DNA of 64,000 nt from VRUE01 sp040879985 (GCA_040879985.1 JBBDJH010000001.1:1-64000), one strand, 5' to 3'; shown: positions 36,761 to 47,882, counted from the stretch's first letter. Numbers and translations are program-made. The notes: generated by a model from the letters alone, not told the origin.

Positions 36761-36763
36761 CGC

Positions 36764-36976
36764 CTACTCGGTGTCGGGAGCGGGCGCGGTCGGGTCGACG
36801 ATCGGCTGCTTGACCACCTCGCGCCCGGCGTAGGTGCCGCAGGTCGGGCAGACCCGGTGCGGCAGGCGCGGGCTGTGGCAGCGCGGGCAGTTGTTGAGCC
36901 GCGCCACGCCGGCCTTGTGCTGAGCGCGCCGTTTGTCGCGACGAGTGCGCGAGGTTCTCTTCTTCGGGACCGCCAT
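36764..36976 (-). CDS. rpmF: 50S ribosomal protein L32
   Basis: A 70-aa zinc-type L32: MAVPKKRTSRTRRDKRRAQHK is the universal start, and CPRC ... CPTCG supplies four zinc ligands. I use the ATG at 36976; an in-frame ATG further upstream lies inside repeat element B. The four-cysteine form suggests that paralogue switching under zinc limitation is possible. Confidence 0.95.
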   Translation of the reverse strand: MAVPKKRTSRTRRDKRRAQHKAGVARLNNCPRCHSPRLPHRVCPTCGTYAGREVVKQPIVDPTAPAPDTE

Positions 36977-37013
36977 GGGCGGCGCATGGTAGCGGGGTCC
37001 GGCACGTGTGGCG

Positions 37014-37140
37014 AGGAAGGGGCATGGGGTGCCCCTTCGTTTGCTGGGTTTTTCGCCTGCGGAGTGAGGCGGCCGTCCGAGTGTGCCGCAGGGGCGAAAA
37101 ACAGGACGCCGCGCTCTCCGGGACACCCCCTACCCCTTCT
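37014..37140. repeat. Palindromic element family 1, copy B (yceD-rpmF gap)
   Basis: Outer arms AAGGGGCATGGGGTGCCCC and GGGACACCCCCTACCCCTT, then GTTTGCTGGGTTTTTCGCC on the left and GGCGAAAAACAGGACGCCGC on the right. It is in the opposite orientation to copies A, C and D. It fills the gap between two co-oriented genes, yceD and rpmF. Confidence 0.85.
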
Positions 37141-37204
37141 CTCGGTACGTCGCCCGGACGACGGCGAGGCCGTCGGCCTGCCAGGTGACTTCGCCGCGGG
37201 GGTG

Positions 37205-37729
37205 TCAGTCCAGCTTCAGCTCGTTGAGCTTGGACCAGCGGGGGTCGGTGCCGGTGTCGTGCTTGTGGTCCTCGGGGTCGGCGTCGTTTAGGGACTCGCC
37301 GCAGATCGGGCAGAGGCCGGCGCAGTCGGGGCGGCAGAGGATGCGGGCCGGGGTCGCGAGGACGGCCGCGTCGTGGGCCCAGCGGCCGAGGTCGAGCTGG
37401 TCGTCGACGACGTAAGGGCTGCGCAGCTCCTCGTCGTCGGTGTCCGCCTGGTCGACCTCGCGGGCGTCGACCTCGGTCTCGACCGCGGCCCGCTCCAGGC
37501 AGCGCATGCAGGGGCCCTCGATGCGGAACGGGAAGCGCAGCCGGAAGGCGTAGCCGTTGCTGGGCCGCGAGACGTCGATCCGCGTCTCCAGAATGTCGTC
37601 CCGGGGGACGTAGGTCTGGCCGCCCAACTCCAGCGGCTCGAGCCGAACCGGGAGGTCGAGGCGCACGCCCTCCCCGTGGGCCAGCGAGAGACGCGCCAGG
37701 TCGATGATCGTGGTTGCCTCCGTGGCCAT
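37205..37729 (-). CDS. yceD: YceD/DUF177 family protein
   Basis: A 174-aa member of DUF177, usually encoded just before rpmF and linked in other species to 23S rRNA/large-subunit assembly. Conserved CMRCLE (Cys74, Cys77) and CRPDCAGLCPICGESL (Cys132, 136, 140, 143) would bind zinc; the KHDTGTDPRWSKLNEL tail is typical. The ATG at 37729 is chosen; the longer frame upstream runs into the divergent gene. The gap to rpmF holds element B. Confidence 0.9.
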   Translation of the reverse strand: MATEATTIIDLARLSLAHGEGVRLDLPVRLEPLELGGQTYVPRDDILETRIDVSRPSNGYAFRLRFPFRIEGPCMRCLERAAVETEVDAREVDQADTDDEELRSPYVVDDQLDLGRWAHDAAVLATPARILCRPDCAGLCPICGESLNDADPEDHKHDTGTDPRWSKLNELKLD

Positions 37730-37783
37730 TGCGAACTCCTCCGCCCTGCCGCTTACGATGGACCCTCTCGACGAGATTACGAA

Positions 37784-38278
37784 ATGGGTCAATTCGACTG
37801 GACACCCGACGAGTATCTGGAGCGGATTCGCGCCAGGCTCCCGCGCTACGACGAACTGCAGGAGCAGGCGGTCGCGGCGATCCCGTTCCCGCCCGAGCGG
37901 GTCCTGGAGCTGGGCATGGGCACCGGCGAGACGACCAAGCGGCTGATCGAGGCCTACCCCGATTCCTGGGTCGTCGGCCTCGACGCCAGCCCCGACATGG
38001 TCTTTCGCGCCCGTCAGACCTACGACGACGTCCAGCTCGCCCGCATGGAGGACCCGCTGCCCGACGGTCCCTGGGACCTCGTCATCTCGGTGCTCTCGGT
38101 CAACGACCTGACGGACGAGCAGAAGCAGTCCCTCTTCCGCAGGGTCAAGGACCACTCCCGCTCGCTCGTCATCGGCGACGCCTTTGAGGGCGACCAGCTC
38201 GACAACCTCGTCAGCTGGTGCAACGGCGAAGTCACCTGGCAGGCCGACGACCTGGCCGTGGTCCGCGCGAAGTACTGA
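37784..38278 (+). CDS. Small class I SAM-dependent methyltransferase
   Basis: A 164-aa protein with VLELGMGTGETTKRL (motif I), VVGLDASPDM (motif II acidic residue) and DLVISVLSVNDL (motif IV strand). It lacks a substrate domain, so the substrate is unknown. The start ATG at 37784 gives a typical MGQFDWTPDEYLERIR beginning. It is divergent from yceD across a 54-bp gap. Confidence 0.8.
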   Translation: MGQFDWTPDEYLERIRARLPRYDELQEQAVAAIPFPPERVLELGMGTGETTKRLIEAYPDSWVVGLDASPDMVFRARQTYDDVQLARMEDPLPDGPWDLVISVLSVNDLTDEQKQSLFRRVKDHSRSLVIGDAFEGDQLDNLVSWCNGEVTWQADDLAVVRAKY

Positions 38279-38297
38279 GAGAGGGGACTAAACCGAA

Positions 38298-38780
38298 CTA
38301 CTGGTGCTCGTCCAGCTCGACGACCGGCTGTTCGTCATCGCGGCCGGCGAGCCGGTCGCGGCCGCGCTGCACGGCCGCGAGGAACTTCTGAAGGTTGACC
38401 TCGAGCGTGTTGAGGATCTCGTCGGCGTAGTCCTCGGCGCCGAGCCGGATCTCACGCTCACGGGTGCGGGCGTCCTCGACGATCTCGTCGGCGGCCCGCT
38501 CGGCCTGCTTGGTGACCTCCTCGTCGGAGATCAGACGGGCCTGCTGCTCGCGTGCCTCGCGAACGATCCGCTCCGCCTCGCGCTTGGCCTCGGCGAGCAT
38601 CTCCTGGCGCTCCTTGACGATCCAGCGCGCCTGCTTGATCTCCTCGGGGATCGTCGCGCGCATCTGGTCGAGGAGGTCGTAGATCTCCTCGCGGTCCACG
38701 CGGACCTGATCCGTGAGCGGCACGGGTCGGGCGTTGTGGACGACATCGTCCAGCTTGTCTATGAGAACGAGAACGTCCAT
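38298..38780 (-). CDS. SepIVA/DivIVA-like coiled-coil protein
   Basis: A 160-aa protein: a short N-terminal segment (MDVLVLIDKLDDVVHNARPV) followed by about 100 residues of continuous charged coiled coil (KERQEMLAEAKREAERIVRE onward), similar to ATP-synthase b-subunit coils and to DivIVA. The position next to coaD and rsmD equals that of mycobacterial SepIVA, which acts in cell-wall synthesis and division. Role inferred from family and place. Confidence 0.8.
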   Translation of the reverse strand: MDVLVLIDKLDDVVHNARPVPLTDQVRVDREEIYDLLDQMRATIPEEIKQARWIVKERQEMLAEAKREAERIVREAREQQARLISDEEVTKQAERAADEIVEDARTREREIRLGAEDYADEILNTLEVNLQKFLAAVQRGRDRLAGRDDEQPVVELDEHQ

Positions 38781-38885
38781 CAGCAGGGCGTAAGCCTACG
38801 TGTCAGAGGCAGTTTCGGTGAAGAAGCCGCGATTTCCTCGGCTTTCTGCAAACTCTCGCCCACGCGGGCAACGGTCGGCACAAGC

Positions 38886-39386
38886 CTACCGCTCGCCCAG
38901 GCGGCCCGCCATCGCGGCTGCCACCGGCGCCGGGACGAGGTCGGCGACGTCGCCCCCGAAGGTCGCCATTTCCTTTACTCCGGTCGAGGAGAGGAAGCTG
39001 TACTGGGGCGAGGCGATCATGTAGATGCTCTCGATCCCGGGGTCGAGCTTGCGGTTCAGCTGCGCCATCTCGAACTCGTACTCGAAGTCGGAGATCGCCC
39101 GCAAGCCCTTGACGATCGACTTCGCGCCCAGTTCGCGGGCGAACTGGACCAGCAGGTTGGAGAAGGTCTGGACCTCGACGTTGGCGAGGCCGGCGGTCGC
39201 CTGCTCGATGAACGCCTTGCGTTCCTCGGCGGTGAACATCGTCTTCTCCTTGCGGATCGGGTTGTTGACGACGCCGACGACCACCCGCTCGAAGATCTCG
39301 GAACTGCGGGTGATGATGTCGACGTGCCCGTTGGTGACCGGGTCGTAGCTGCCCGGGCAGACCACGATGCCGTCCTGCGATGCCAT
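38886..39386 (-). CDS. coaD: Phosphopantetheine adenylyltransferase
   Basis: A 166-aa enzyme of CoA synthesis. GSYDPVTNGHVDII (12-25) is the nucleotidyltransferase T/HxGH motif, VKGLRAISDFEYEF the substrate loop, and YSFLSSTGVKEMATFGGDV (about 130-148) the SSTxxK region. It overlaps rsmD by one base. Length is normal. Confidence 0.95.
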   Translation of the reverse strand: MASQDGIVVCPGSYDPVTNGHVDIITRSSEIFERVVVGVVNNPIRKEKTMFTAEERKAFIEQATAGLANVEVQTFSNLLVQFARELGAKSIVKGLRAISDFEYEFEMAQLNRKLDPGIESIYMIASPQYSFLSSTGVKEMATFGGDVADLVPAPVAAAMAGRLGER

Positions 39387-39927
39387 CAGGCGCCCTTCTC
39401 CGCGTAGAAGCAGACGTCGGCGGCGCCGTAGCGACGCCGGCGCAGCGGCTCGAGCGAATCGATCCGCAAGGGCCGCCGGGCGCCGCTCTCGACGATCGCC
39501 CGCCCGCCCTCGGCGAGCAGGTCCGGCAGATGTGTATTCAGTTCCTGCCCCACGCGGTCGGCGAGTCTATAGGGGGCGTCGACGAAGACGAGATCAAAGC
39601 GGGTCGCCCCTGGCTGCGCGGCGCGGCCGGAGAGCCAGCGATCGATGTCGGCGCGGACCAGCTCGGCGCGCCCGCCGAGGCCGAGCCGCTCGACGTTGCC
39701 CAGCGCCGGGCGGGTGTCGCGGTCGACCAGGACGGCGCCCGCGGCGCCGCGCGAGAGCGCCTCGATCGCGAGGGCGCCGGTGCCGCAGTAGAGGTCGAGG
39801 ACGCGCGCGCCACTGACGTCGCCGAGCGCCGAGAAGATCGCCTCGCGGACGCGGTCGGACGTCGGCCGCACCTTCCAACCGCGCGGCGCGACCAGCCGCT
39901 GGCCCTTCAGCTCTCCGGCGATCACCC

Positions 39928-39931
<4 letters not shown>
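39386..39931 (-). CDS. rsmD: 16S rRNA (guanine966-N2)-methyltransferase
   Basis: A 181-aa methyltransferase. MRVIAGELKGQRL at the start and RPTSDRVREAIFSAL are family features; DLYCGTGALAIEAL is motif I. The catalytic loop reads VFVDAPYRL instead of the usual DPPY, a Pro-to-Ala change in motif IV. It overlaps recG by four bases and coaD by one. Confidence 0.9.
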
Positions 39932-42228
<2,297 letters not shown>

Positions 42229-42253
<25 letters not shown>

Positions 42254-43860
42254 CAGCTCGGCTGACCCCCCTCGTGGGTCTCGACCTCGACCCCGTCGGG
42301 GACGTGGGTGTCGATCTCCGCAAGCGGGATCGGGGCCTCCTCGCCGGCCAGCACGGTGACGATCTCGGCCCCGTCGGCGAGCTGCACCAGGGTGGCGGCG
42401 AGGGTCGAGCCGGCCCCGCCCCAGGCGACGATCCGGCCCTCGACGAAGCCGACCGCGTCGCCCTTGCGGAAGCGGCCCTGGGCGTCGTCGCGGGCAGCCG
42501 GCGCGACGCCGCCGGTGCCGATCTCGCCCAGCGCCGCCTCGAGCCGCTGCGCGTTTCGCTCCACCGTCAACTCGGGGTCGAGCTCGACCAGCGCCAGCAG
42601 GCTGGCCTGCTGCGATGTCGCGGCGATCACCCGAGCCGGCTTCTCGGACAGCTCGCAGGCTCGCTCGGCGGCCATGATCACGTTCGAGGAGCTGGGCAGG
42701 ACGAGGACTTCCTCGGCGGGCACCTCGTGGATCCCGGCGAGCAGCTCGTAGGTCGACGGGTTGAGCGTCTCGCCGCCGGGGACGACGTGCGCGCCGAGCT
42801 CGGCGAACAGCCGCTCCAGCCCGTCCCCCGCGGCGACCGCGAGCACGCCGGTGCGGCCGGCGTGCAGCCTTGCCCGGCGGGCGGCGATCTGCTCGCGCAT
42901 GTCGGCGACGTCAAGGTTGGTGACGCGGCCGGCCCCCTCGAACAACGCCACCGCACTTTCGGGCTCGTCGGTGTGGACGTGGACCTTGAGCGTCGCCTCA
43001 TCGCCGACGACGAGCACCGAGTCGCCGAGGCCCTCGAGGCGGGGCAGGAAGTCGCGTGCGGAGAGCCCTGCCCCCGAGACGATGAAGTTGGTGCAGTAGC
43101 GGTAGCGGCTGTCCTCGTGGTGCGGCCGGCTGAGCGGCGGCGCATCGTGGTGGGCGATCTCGGGAACCGCTGCCCCGTCGCCGCGCAGGCCGGCGACGAC
43201 GCCGGCGAGGATCAGCACCAGGCCGTAGCCGCCGGCGTCGACGACGCCCGACTCGCGCAGCACCTCGAGCTGCTCCGGGGTGCGCTCGACCGCGCTCTGC
43301 CCATCGGCGATCGCCTGCTCCAGCACCTCGGCCAACACGGCGTCCTGCTGCTCGTCGCTGACCCCCTTGTCGAGCCGCTGCTTCTCGGCCTCGAGGTGGG
43401 CGAGCTGGCGGGCGATCGAGTGGGCCATCTCGCGGAAGACGGTCAGCATCGTCCCCTCGGCCGGGTCGCGGACCGAGGCGTAGGCCGCGTCGGCGGCGCT
43501 GGCGAAGGCGGAGGCGACGAGCACCGGGTCGACCAGCTCGCCGGGCCGGCTGGCCAGCTCCTCGGCGGCGCCGCGGACGATCTGGCTGAGGATCACGCCG
43601 GAGTTTCCCCGCGCCCCCATCAGCGCAGCCCGGGCCAGCGCCTGGACCAGCTCGGTGCGCCCGACCTCGTCGACCTCGAGGCCGTCGAGCCGGTCGAGCT
43701 CCTCCATCACCGCGCGCATCGTCATCGCCATGTTGTCGCCGGTGTCGCCGTCGGCGACCGGGAAGACGTTGAGGTCGTTGACCTCCTCGCGACGCTCCTC
43801 GAGATGGGCGTAGGCAGACGTGATGACGCGCTTGAAGCGCGCGATCGAGGGATCGGGCAT
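42229..43860 (-). CDS. fakA: DAK1/DegV-type fatty-acid kinase FakA-like protein
   Basis: A 543-aa protein starting at the ATG MPDPSIARF (43860). The N-terminal DAK2/DhaL ATP-binding domain has NVFPVADGDTGDNMAMTM (metal-binding Asp) and GARGNSGVILSQIVRG. A middle helical part and the C-terminal DAK1-like domain follow (CTNFIVSG, VHVHTDEPE, VLPSSSNVIMAAE). FakA phosphorylates FakB-bound exogenous fatty acids. It is always near recG and rpmB in actinobacteria and Firmicutes. No DegV gene is in the window. Confidence 0.9.
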
Positions 43861-43882
43861 CGGCCGAAATCTATCTGGCGCC

Positions 43883-43989
43883 CCTGAGGTCGTAGGACCA
43901 AGCTGGGGAGTGCACGCGGCGGAGCGACAGTGCACCGGCACGGCGCGCAGCCGCGGGTGCTTCCCAGTGCCGTGTCCTACGGCCTCAGG
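43883..43989. repeat. Long imperfect palindrome over the rpmB stop
   Basis: Arms CCTGAGGTCGTAGGAC (43883-43898) and GTCCTACGGCCTCAGG (43974-43989) pair at 15 of 16 positions; the next segments (CTGGGGAGTGCACGCGG and CCGCGGGTGCTTCCCAG) extend the pairing. The right arm contains the rpmB stop codon. GAGGCCGTAGGAC recurs at the nhaP stop (52117-52129). Confidence 0.75.
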
Positions 43990-44176
43990 CGGTCTTGGTG
44001 ACCTTGTTGGCCTTTAGACAGCGCGTACAGACGTAGGTGCGCAGCTTGCGACCCCGCTCTTCGATCCGCACCTTCTGCAGGTTCGGGTCGAAGCGCCGCT
44101 TGGTCGCGACCATCGAGTGGCTGCGGGAGTGGCCGAACGCCGGTCCCTTGCCGCAGCTGTGGCATACCTTGGCCAT
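43985..44176 (-). CDS. rpmB: 50S ribosomal protein L28
   Basis: A 63-aa zinc-type L28: CHSCG and CTRC ligands, HSRSHSMVATKRRFDPNLQ core. Its last codon and stop are within the right arm of the palindrome at 43883. It is divergent from none of its neighbours but is separated from fakA by 124 bp, most of it palindrome. Confidence 0.95.
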   Translation of the reverse strand: MAKVCHSCGKGPAFGHSRSHSMVATKRRFDPNLQKVRIEERGRKLRTYVCTRCLKANKVTKTA

Positions 44177-44209
44177 CGAGCGGTGGATAGTAGCCGGTCG
44201 CGGGCCCGC

Positions 44210-44701
44210 TCAGGCCAGCTGGCGCTGCAGCAGCGCCATCCGGGCCACCGTCAGCGCGGCGTTGCGGCCCTGATCTCGCTTGCCGCCGCCGGCCCGCTCG
44301 AGGGCCTGCTCCATCGTGTCGCAGGTGATCACGCCGAAAGCGCAGGGGACGCCGGTGGCCAGCTGGACGTCCTGGATGCCGCGGGCGGCCTCGGCGCAGA
44401 CGAAGTCGTAATGGTCGGTCTCGCCGCGGATCACCACCCCGAGGCAGGCGACACCGGCGAACTCGCCGCTCTCGGCGTGCAGCTTGGCGGCATAGGGCAG
44501 CTCGTAGGCGCCGGGGACCGAGGCGTGGCGCACCGCGGGCGCCGGCACGCCGGCCAGCTCGAAGCCCTCGTTGGCGCCGCGCAGCAGGCGCTGGGCGAGA
44601 TCCTCGTAGAAGCGGCCGACGCAGACCGCGAAGCTCAGGGTCGAGAGGATCGAGCGCTCGGCCTCGTCGAAGCTCTCCAGGAAGGCGCCCGGCTCAGCCA
44701 T
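44210..44701 (-). CDS. ribH: Lumazine synthase (6,7-dimethyl-8-ribityllumazine synthase)
   Basis: A 163-aa enzyme, penultimate step of riboflavin synthesis. VPGAYELPYAAK and GVVIRGETDHYDFVC hold the active-site residues (catalytic His in DHYDFV), and FGVITCDTMEQALERAGG the closing helix. Capsid-forming in many species. It overlaps ribBA by 8 bp, the last gene of the rib operon. Confidence 0.95.
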   Translation of the reverse strand: MAEPGAFLESFDEAERSILSTLSFAVCVGRFYEDLAQRLLRGANEGFELAGVPAPAVRHASVPGAYELPYAAKLHAESGEFAGVACLGVVIRGETDHYDFVCAEAARGIQDVQLATGVPCAFGVITCDTMEQALERAGGGKRDQGRNAALTVARMALLQRQLA

Positions 44702-46019
44702 TCGCCGTCCCGTCCTCCGCGGCGGCGTCGCGCTCCTCCTCGTCGTGGATCATCTCCTCGTCGAAAGCCAGGCCCTGGTGGTGCAGAATGTGGCCCAGCT
44801 TGTCGCGCTTGGCCCGCAGGTAGGTCTCGTTGTGGGTGTTGGGGGCCGACTCGATCGGCACCTGCTCGCTGACCGAGAGGCCGTAGCCCTCGAGCCCGAC
44901 GATCTTTTTCGGATTGTTGGTGAGGATGCGGATGCTGGTCAGGCCGAGGTCGCCGAGGATCTGGGCGCCGATGCCGTAGTCGCGCAGGTCGGCGGGCAGG
45001 CCCAGTTTGAGGTTGGCCTCGACCGTGTCCGCCCCCTCCTCCTGCAGCTTGTAGGCGCGCAGCTTGTTGAGCAGGCCGATCCCACGCCCCTCCTGGGAGA
45101 GGTAGAGGAGGACGCCCTGGCCCTCCCCCTCGATCATCGCCAGCGCCGAGGCAAGCTGTTCGCCGCAGTCGCAGCGCATGCTGTGGAAGACGTCGCCGGT
45201 GAGGCACTCGCTGTGGACGCGGACCAGCACGTCCGCGGCCCCGTCGACCTCGCCCTTGACCATCGCCACGTGGTGTTTGTCGTCGACCAGCGAGCGGTAG
45301 CCGACCGCGGTGAACTCGCCGAAGGCGGTCGGCAGGCCGGTGTCGACCACCCGCTCAACCAGCTTCTCGGTGCGCCGCCGGTAGGCGATCAGGTCGGCGA
45401 CCGTGACCATCTTCAAATCGTGCTTCTCGCAGTAGGGGACGAGGTCGGGGACGCGCGCCATCGTGCCGTCGTCGTTCATCACCTCGCAGATCACCCCGGC
45501 GGGGATCAGGCCGGCGAGGCGGGCCAGGTCGACGCTCGCCTCGGTGTGCCCGGTGCGCTCCAGCACGCCGCCGTCCTTGGCCCGCAGGGGAAACATGTGG
45601 CCGGGGACGACGATGTCGCGCGGACCGGAGTTGGGGTCGATCGCGACCTGGATCGTGTGGGCGCGATCGTGGGCGGAGATGCCGGTGCTGACCCCGCCGG
45701 CGGCCTCGATCGTCACCGTGAAGGCGGTCTGCAGCGGCGCCTCGTTCTTGGCCGCCATCAGGTTGAGGCCGAGCCGCTCGCAGCGCTCCGCGGTCAGCGC
45801 CAGGCAGATCAGCCCGCGCGCTTCCTTGGCCATGAAGTTGACCGCCTCGGGCGTCGCGAACTGCGCCGCCATCACCAGATCGCCCTCGTTCTCGCGGTCC
45901 TCGCCGTCGCAGACGACGACCATGCGACCGCGGCGGATCTCCTCGACCGCCTCCTCGATCGTCGCGAACGGGCTCTCGCCCGCCGCTCGCTCGCCCTCTT
46001 GTCTCTGCGTCTCGGTCAT
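44694..46019 (-). CDS. ribBA: Bifunctional DHBP synthase/GTP cyclohydrolase II
   Basis: A 441-aa fusion. The N-terminal half makes 3,4-dihydroxy-2-butanone-4-phosphate: DGEDRENEGDLVMAAQ and GHTEASVDLARLAGL. The C-terminal half opens GTP: HSECLTGDVFHSMRCDCGEQ with three zinc Cys, and SQEGRGIGLLNKLRAY. I use the ATG at 46019; a GTG at 46028 that overlaps the ribE stop as GTGA is equally possible and would fit the coupling style of this operon. Confidence 0.95.
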   Translation of the reverse strand: MTETQRQEGERAAGESPFATIEEAVEEIRRGRMVVVCDGEDRENEGDLVMAAQFATPEAVNFMAKEARGLICLALTAERCERLGLNLMAAKNEAPLQTAFTVTIEAAGGVSTGISAHDRAHTIQVAIDPNSGPRDIVVPGHMFPLRAKDGGVLERTGHTEASVDLARLAGLIPAGVICEVMNDDGTMARVPDLVPYCEKHDLKMVTVADLIAYRRRTEKLVERVVDTGLPTAFGEFTAVGYRSLVDDKHHVAMVKGEVDGAADVLVRVHSECLTGDVFHSMRCDCGEQLASALAMIEGEGQGVLLYLSQEGRGIGLLNKLRAYKLQEEGADTVEANLKLGLPADLRDYGIGAQILGDLGLTSIRILTNNPKKIVGLEGYGLSVSEQVPIESAPNTHNETYLRAKRDKLGHILHHQGLAFDEEMIHDEEERDAAAEDGTANG

Positions 46020-46024
46020 CTGGC

Positions 46025-46630
46025 TCACGCGCGCTCCTTTCCGGCCAATGGTGACACCAGCCGCTCCACGTACTTGGCCACTACATCGCACTCGACGTTC
46101 AGCTTGCGCCCGGGTGCGGCTTCGCCCAGGTTCGTCCGCTCCAGCGTCTCCGGGATCAGCGAGACCTCGACCCAGTCACCGCCCAGCGCCGCCACGGTCA
46201 GGCTGACCCCGTCGAGCGTAATCGAGCCCTGCAAGACAACGAGCCTCATTGCGTTCGGCCCCAACCGCACGGTCACCCGCCTGGCGAAACCGTCCTCCTG
46301 AACCTCGGTGATCTCGCCAATAGCGTCAACGTGACCTTGGACTATGTGCCCTCCGAGTCGATCTGACGCCTTCATCGCCAGCTCGAGATTGACCCGGTCA
46401 CCCCGGTCCACGCTGTCGAGGGCGGTCAGCTCAAGCGTCTGGTTCATTGCCTCAGCTTCGAAACTTGCCCCATCGGCAGCTGCGGCGGTCAGACATACGC
46501 CGTCTACGGCAACCGAATCGCCTGGACGGATCTCGGTCGCCAGTTCGGTCTCTATTGCCAGGCGGGTGCCGTCTGCTCCCGCCTCGACCGATCTCACGGT
46601 TCCCACGTCCTGAATCAGTCCCGTGAACAC
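46025..46630 (-). CDS. ribE: Riboflavin synthase, alpha chain
   Basis: A 201-aa protein with two lumazine-binding beta-barrel repeats: MFTGLIQDVGTVR... SVAVDGVCLTA in the first and LGGHIVQGHVDAIGEI ... TLDGVSLTV in the second. It dismutates two lumazines to riboflavin and is the final enzyme. It begins one base after the ribD stop. Length is typical. Confidence 0.95.
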   Translation of the reverse strand: MFTGLIQDVGTVRSVEAGADGTRLAIETELATEIRPGDSVAVDGVCLTAAAADGASFEAEAMNQTLELTALDSVDRGDRVNLELAMKASDRLGGHIVQGHVDAIGEITEVQEDGFARRVTVRLGPNAMRLVVLQGSITLDGVSLTVAALGGDWVEVSLIPETLERTNLGEAAPGRKLNVECDVVAKYVERLVSPLAGKERA

Positions 46631-46631
46631 G

Positions 46632-47861
46632 TCACCACTCCTTGAATCGAGCTTTGATCAGCACATCGTCGCCGATCCGCTCGACCGCGACGTGCGGCGG
46701 GAGGGTGGGGGTGTCCGGGGGGGCGCGGCGTCCTGCTTTTCGCAACTCCGGCTCGGCGAGAGGCGCGACGTGCCCGGCGAAAAGCCCAGCGCCCGCCCGG
46801 ACACCCCCACCCTCCCCCCCGCCACCCGCTCCGAGCAGAACCGGAGCGACGAACGTTCGCGCCTCGTCGGTCTGCCCCGCGTCGGCGAAGGCCGCCGCAA
46901 GCGTGCGCCCACCCTCGAGAAAGAGGCTGGAGACACCGCGACGGCCGAGCTCGGCAAGCGTCGCCTCGATCCCGTCGGCGACGAGAATCTCGGCCCCCGC
47001 ATCGCGCAGGGCGGCCAGGCGGGCGGGGTCGGTCTGCTGCGAGACGACGACGAGCACCGGCGACGTGTCAAGCGTCTGCAGCAGCTGCGAGTCGAGCGGC
47101 AGCCGGGCCCGCCGGTCGAAGACCACACGGATCGGCTGCCGCAAATCCGTTCCGGTGTGCTTTTCGTCCCCCATAGGTACGAAAGGCACACCGGAAGGGT
47201 CTGGGCGGGCGGTGAGCAGGGGGTCGTCGGCGAGGACGGTGCCGATGCCGACCGCGATCGCGTCCGATTCGGCCCGCCAGCGGTGGACGAGCGCCTGACT
47301 CTCGGGGCCGGAGATCCACGGCGAATCGCCCGGCGGGGTCTCGGTGCGGCCATCGAGGGACATCGCCAGCTTCAGCGTGACCAACGGCAGCCCGCTGCGG
47401 GCGTGCTTGCGGAAGGGCTGGTTGAGCAACCGCGCCGCCGTGGCCTCCTCGCCGGCGGCGAACTCGACCCCCACCCCGCCGTCGCGCAGCATTCCGGGGC
47501 CGCGCCCCGCCGCCTTCTCGCTCGGATCGTCGGACCCGATCACGACCCGCGAGATCCCCGCCGCGAGAATCGCCTCCACGCAGGGAGGCTGCCGCCCCTC
47601 GTGCGCGCAGGGCTCCAGCGTCACGTACAAGGTCGCCCCCGCCGGATCCTCACCCCGCTGCCGACAATCAACCAACGCCGCCCGCTCCGCATGCAGGTCG
47701 CCGAGTTCAGCATGAAACCCCTCCCCAACCACCTCGCCATCACGAGCCAAAACAGCTCCCACAAGTGGATTTGGGCTTACTTTTCCGCGCCCGAACTCCG
47801 CAAGCTCAAGCGCCCGCCGAAGGTGCTCACGATCCTTGGCTGTAAGCGTCGACCCAGTCAT
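46632..47861 (-). CDS. ribD: Bifunctional riboflavin deaminase/reductase, with two in-frame palindrome inserts
   Basis: A 409-aa enzyme. The deaminase domain (1-145) has zinc ligands in HAERAALVDC and PCAHEGRQPPC. The reductase domain follows (TLKLAMSLDGRT, WISGPESQALVHRWRAESDA, GIGTVLADDPLLTAR, LFLEGGRTLAAAF). Two stretches do not belong to the family: SGVPFVPMGDEKHTGTDL, between DDPLLTARPDP and RQPIRVV, coded by the short palindrome at 47150-47196, and GEGGGVRAGAGLFAGHVAPL onward, between VAPVLLGAGG and VAVERIGDDVLIKARF, coded by element D. Both keep the frame. The ATG has no ribosome-binding site; a hairpin lies directly before it. Confidence 0.93.
   Translation of the reverse strand: MTGSTLTAKDREHLRRALELAEFGRGKVSPNPLVGAVLARDGEVVGEGFHAELGDLHAERAALVDCRQRGEDPAGATLYVTLEPCAHEGRQPPCVEAILAAGISRVVIGSDDPSEKAAGRGPGMLRDGGVGVEFAAGEEATAARLLNQPFRKHARSGLPLVTLKLAMSLDGRTETPPGDSPWISGPESQALVHRWRAESDAIAVGIGTVLADDPLLTARPDPSGVPFVPMGDEKHTGTDLRQPIRVVFDRRARLPLDSQLLQTLDTSPVLVVVSQQTDPARLAALRDAGAEILVADGIEATLAELGRRGVSSLFLEGGRTLAAAFADAGQTDEARTFVAPVLLGAGGGGEGGGVRAGAGLFAGHVAPLAEPELRKAGRRAPPDTPTLPPHVAVERIGDDVLIKARFKEW
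46700..46815. repeat. Palindromic element family 1, copy D (inside ribD)
   Basis: A perfect 20-bp inverted repeat at 46700-46719 and 46796-46815 (GGAGGGTGGGGGTGTCCGGG and complement), enclosing GCGGCGTCCTGCTTTTCGC and GGCGAAAAGCCCAGC. It is translated as part of RibD near the C-terminus. Confidence 0.9.
47150..47196. repeat. Short palindromic element family 2, copy in ribD
   Basis: TTCCGGTGTGCTTTTCGT (47150-47167) pairs with ACGAAAGGCACACCGGAA (47179-47196) at 17 of 18 positions; the centre contains CCCATAGG. Translated in frame as SGVPFVPMGDEKHTG. Confidence 0.85.
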
Positions 47862-47862
47862 T

Positions 47863-47882
47863 GATTGACGAGTCAGTCAATC
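47863..47882 (-). promoter_or_regulatory. Hairpin directly before the ribD start codon
   Basis: On the minus strand GATTGAC-TGACTC-GTCAATC ends one base before the ATG. No Shine-Dalgarno sequence is present there. The hairpin could be an operator half-site pair or a translation control element. No FMN riboswitch fits in the 73-bp gap. Confidence 0.4.
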
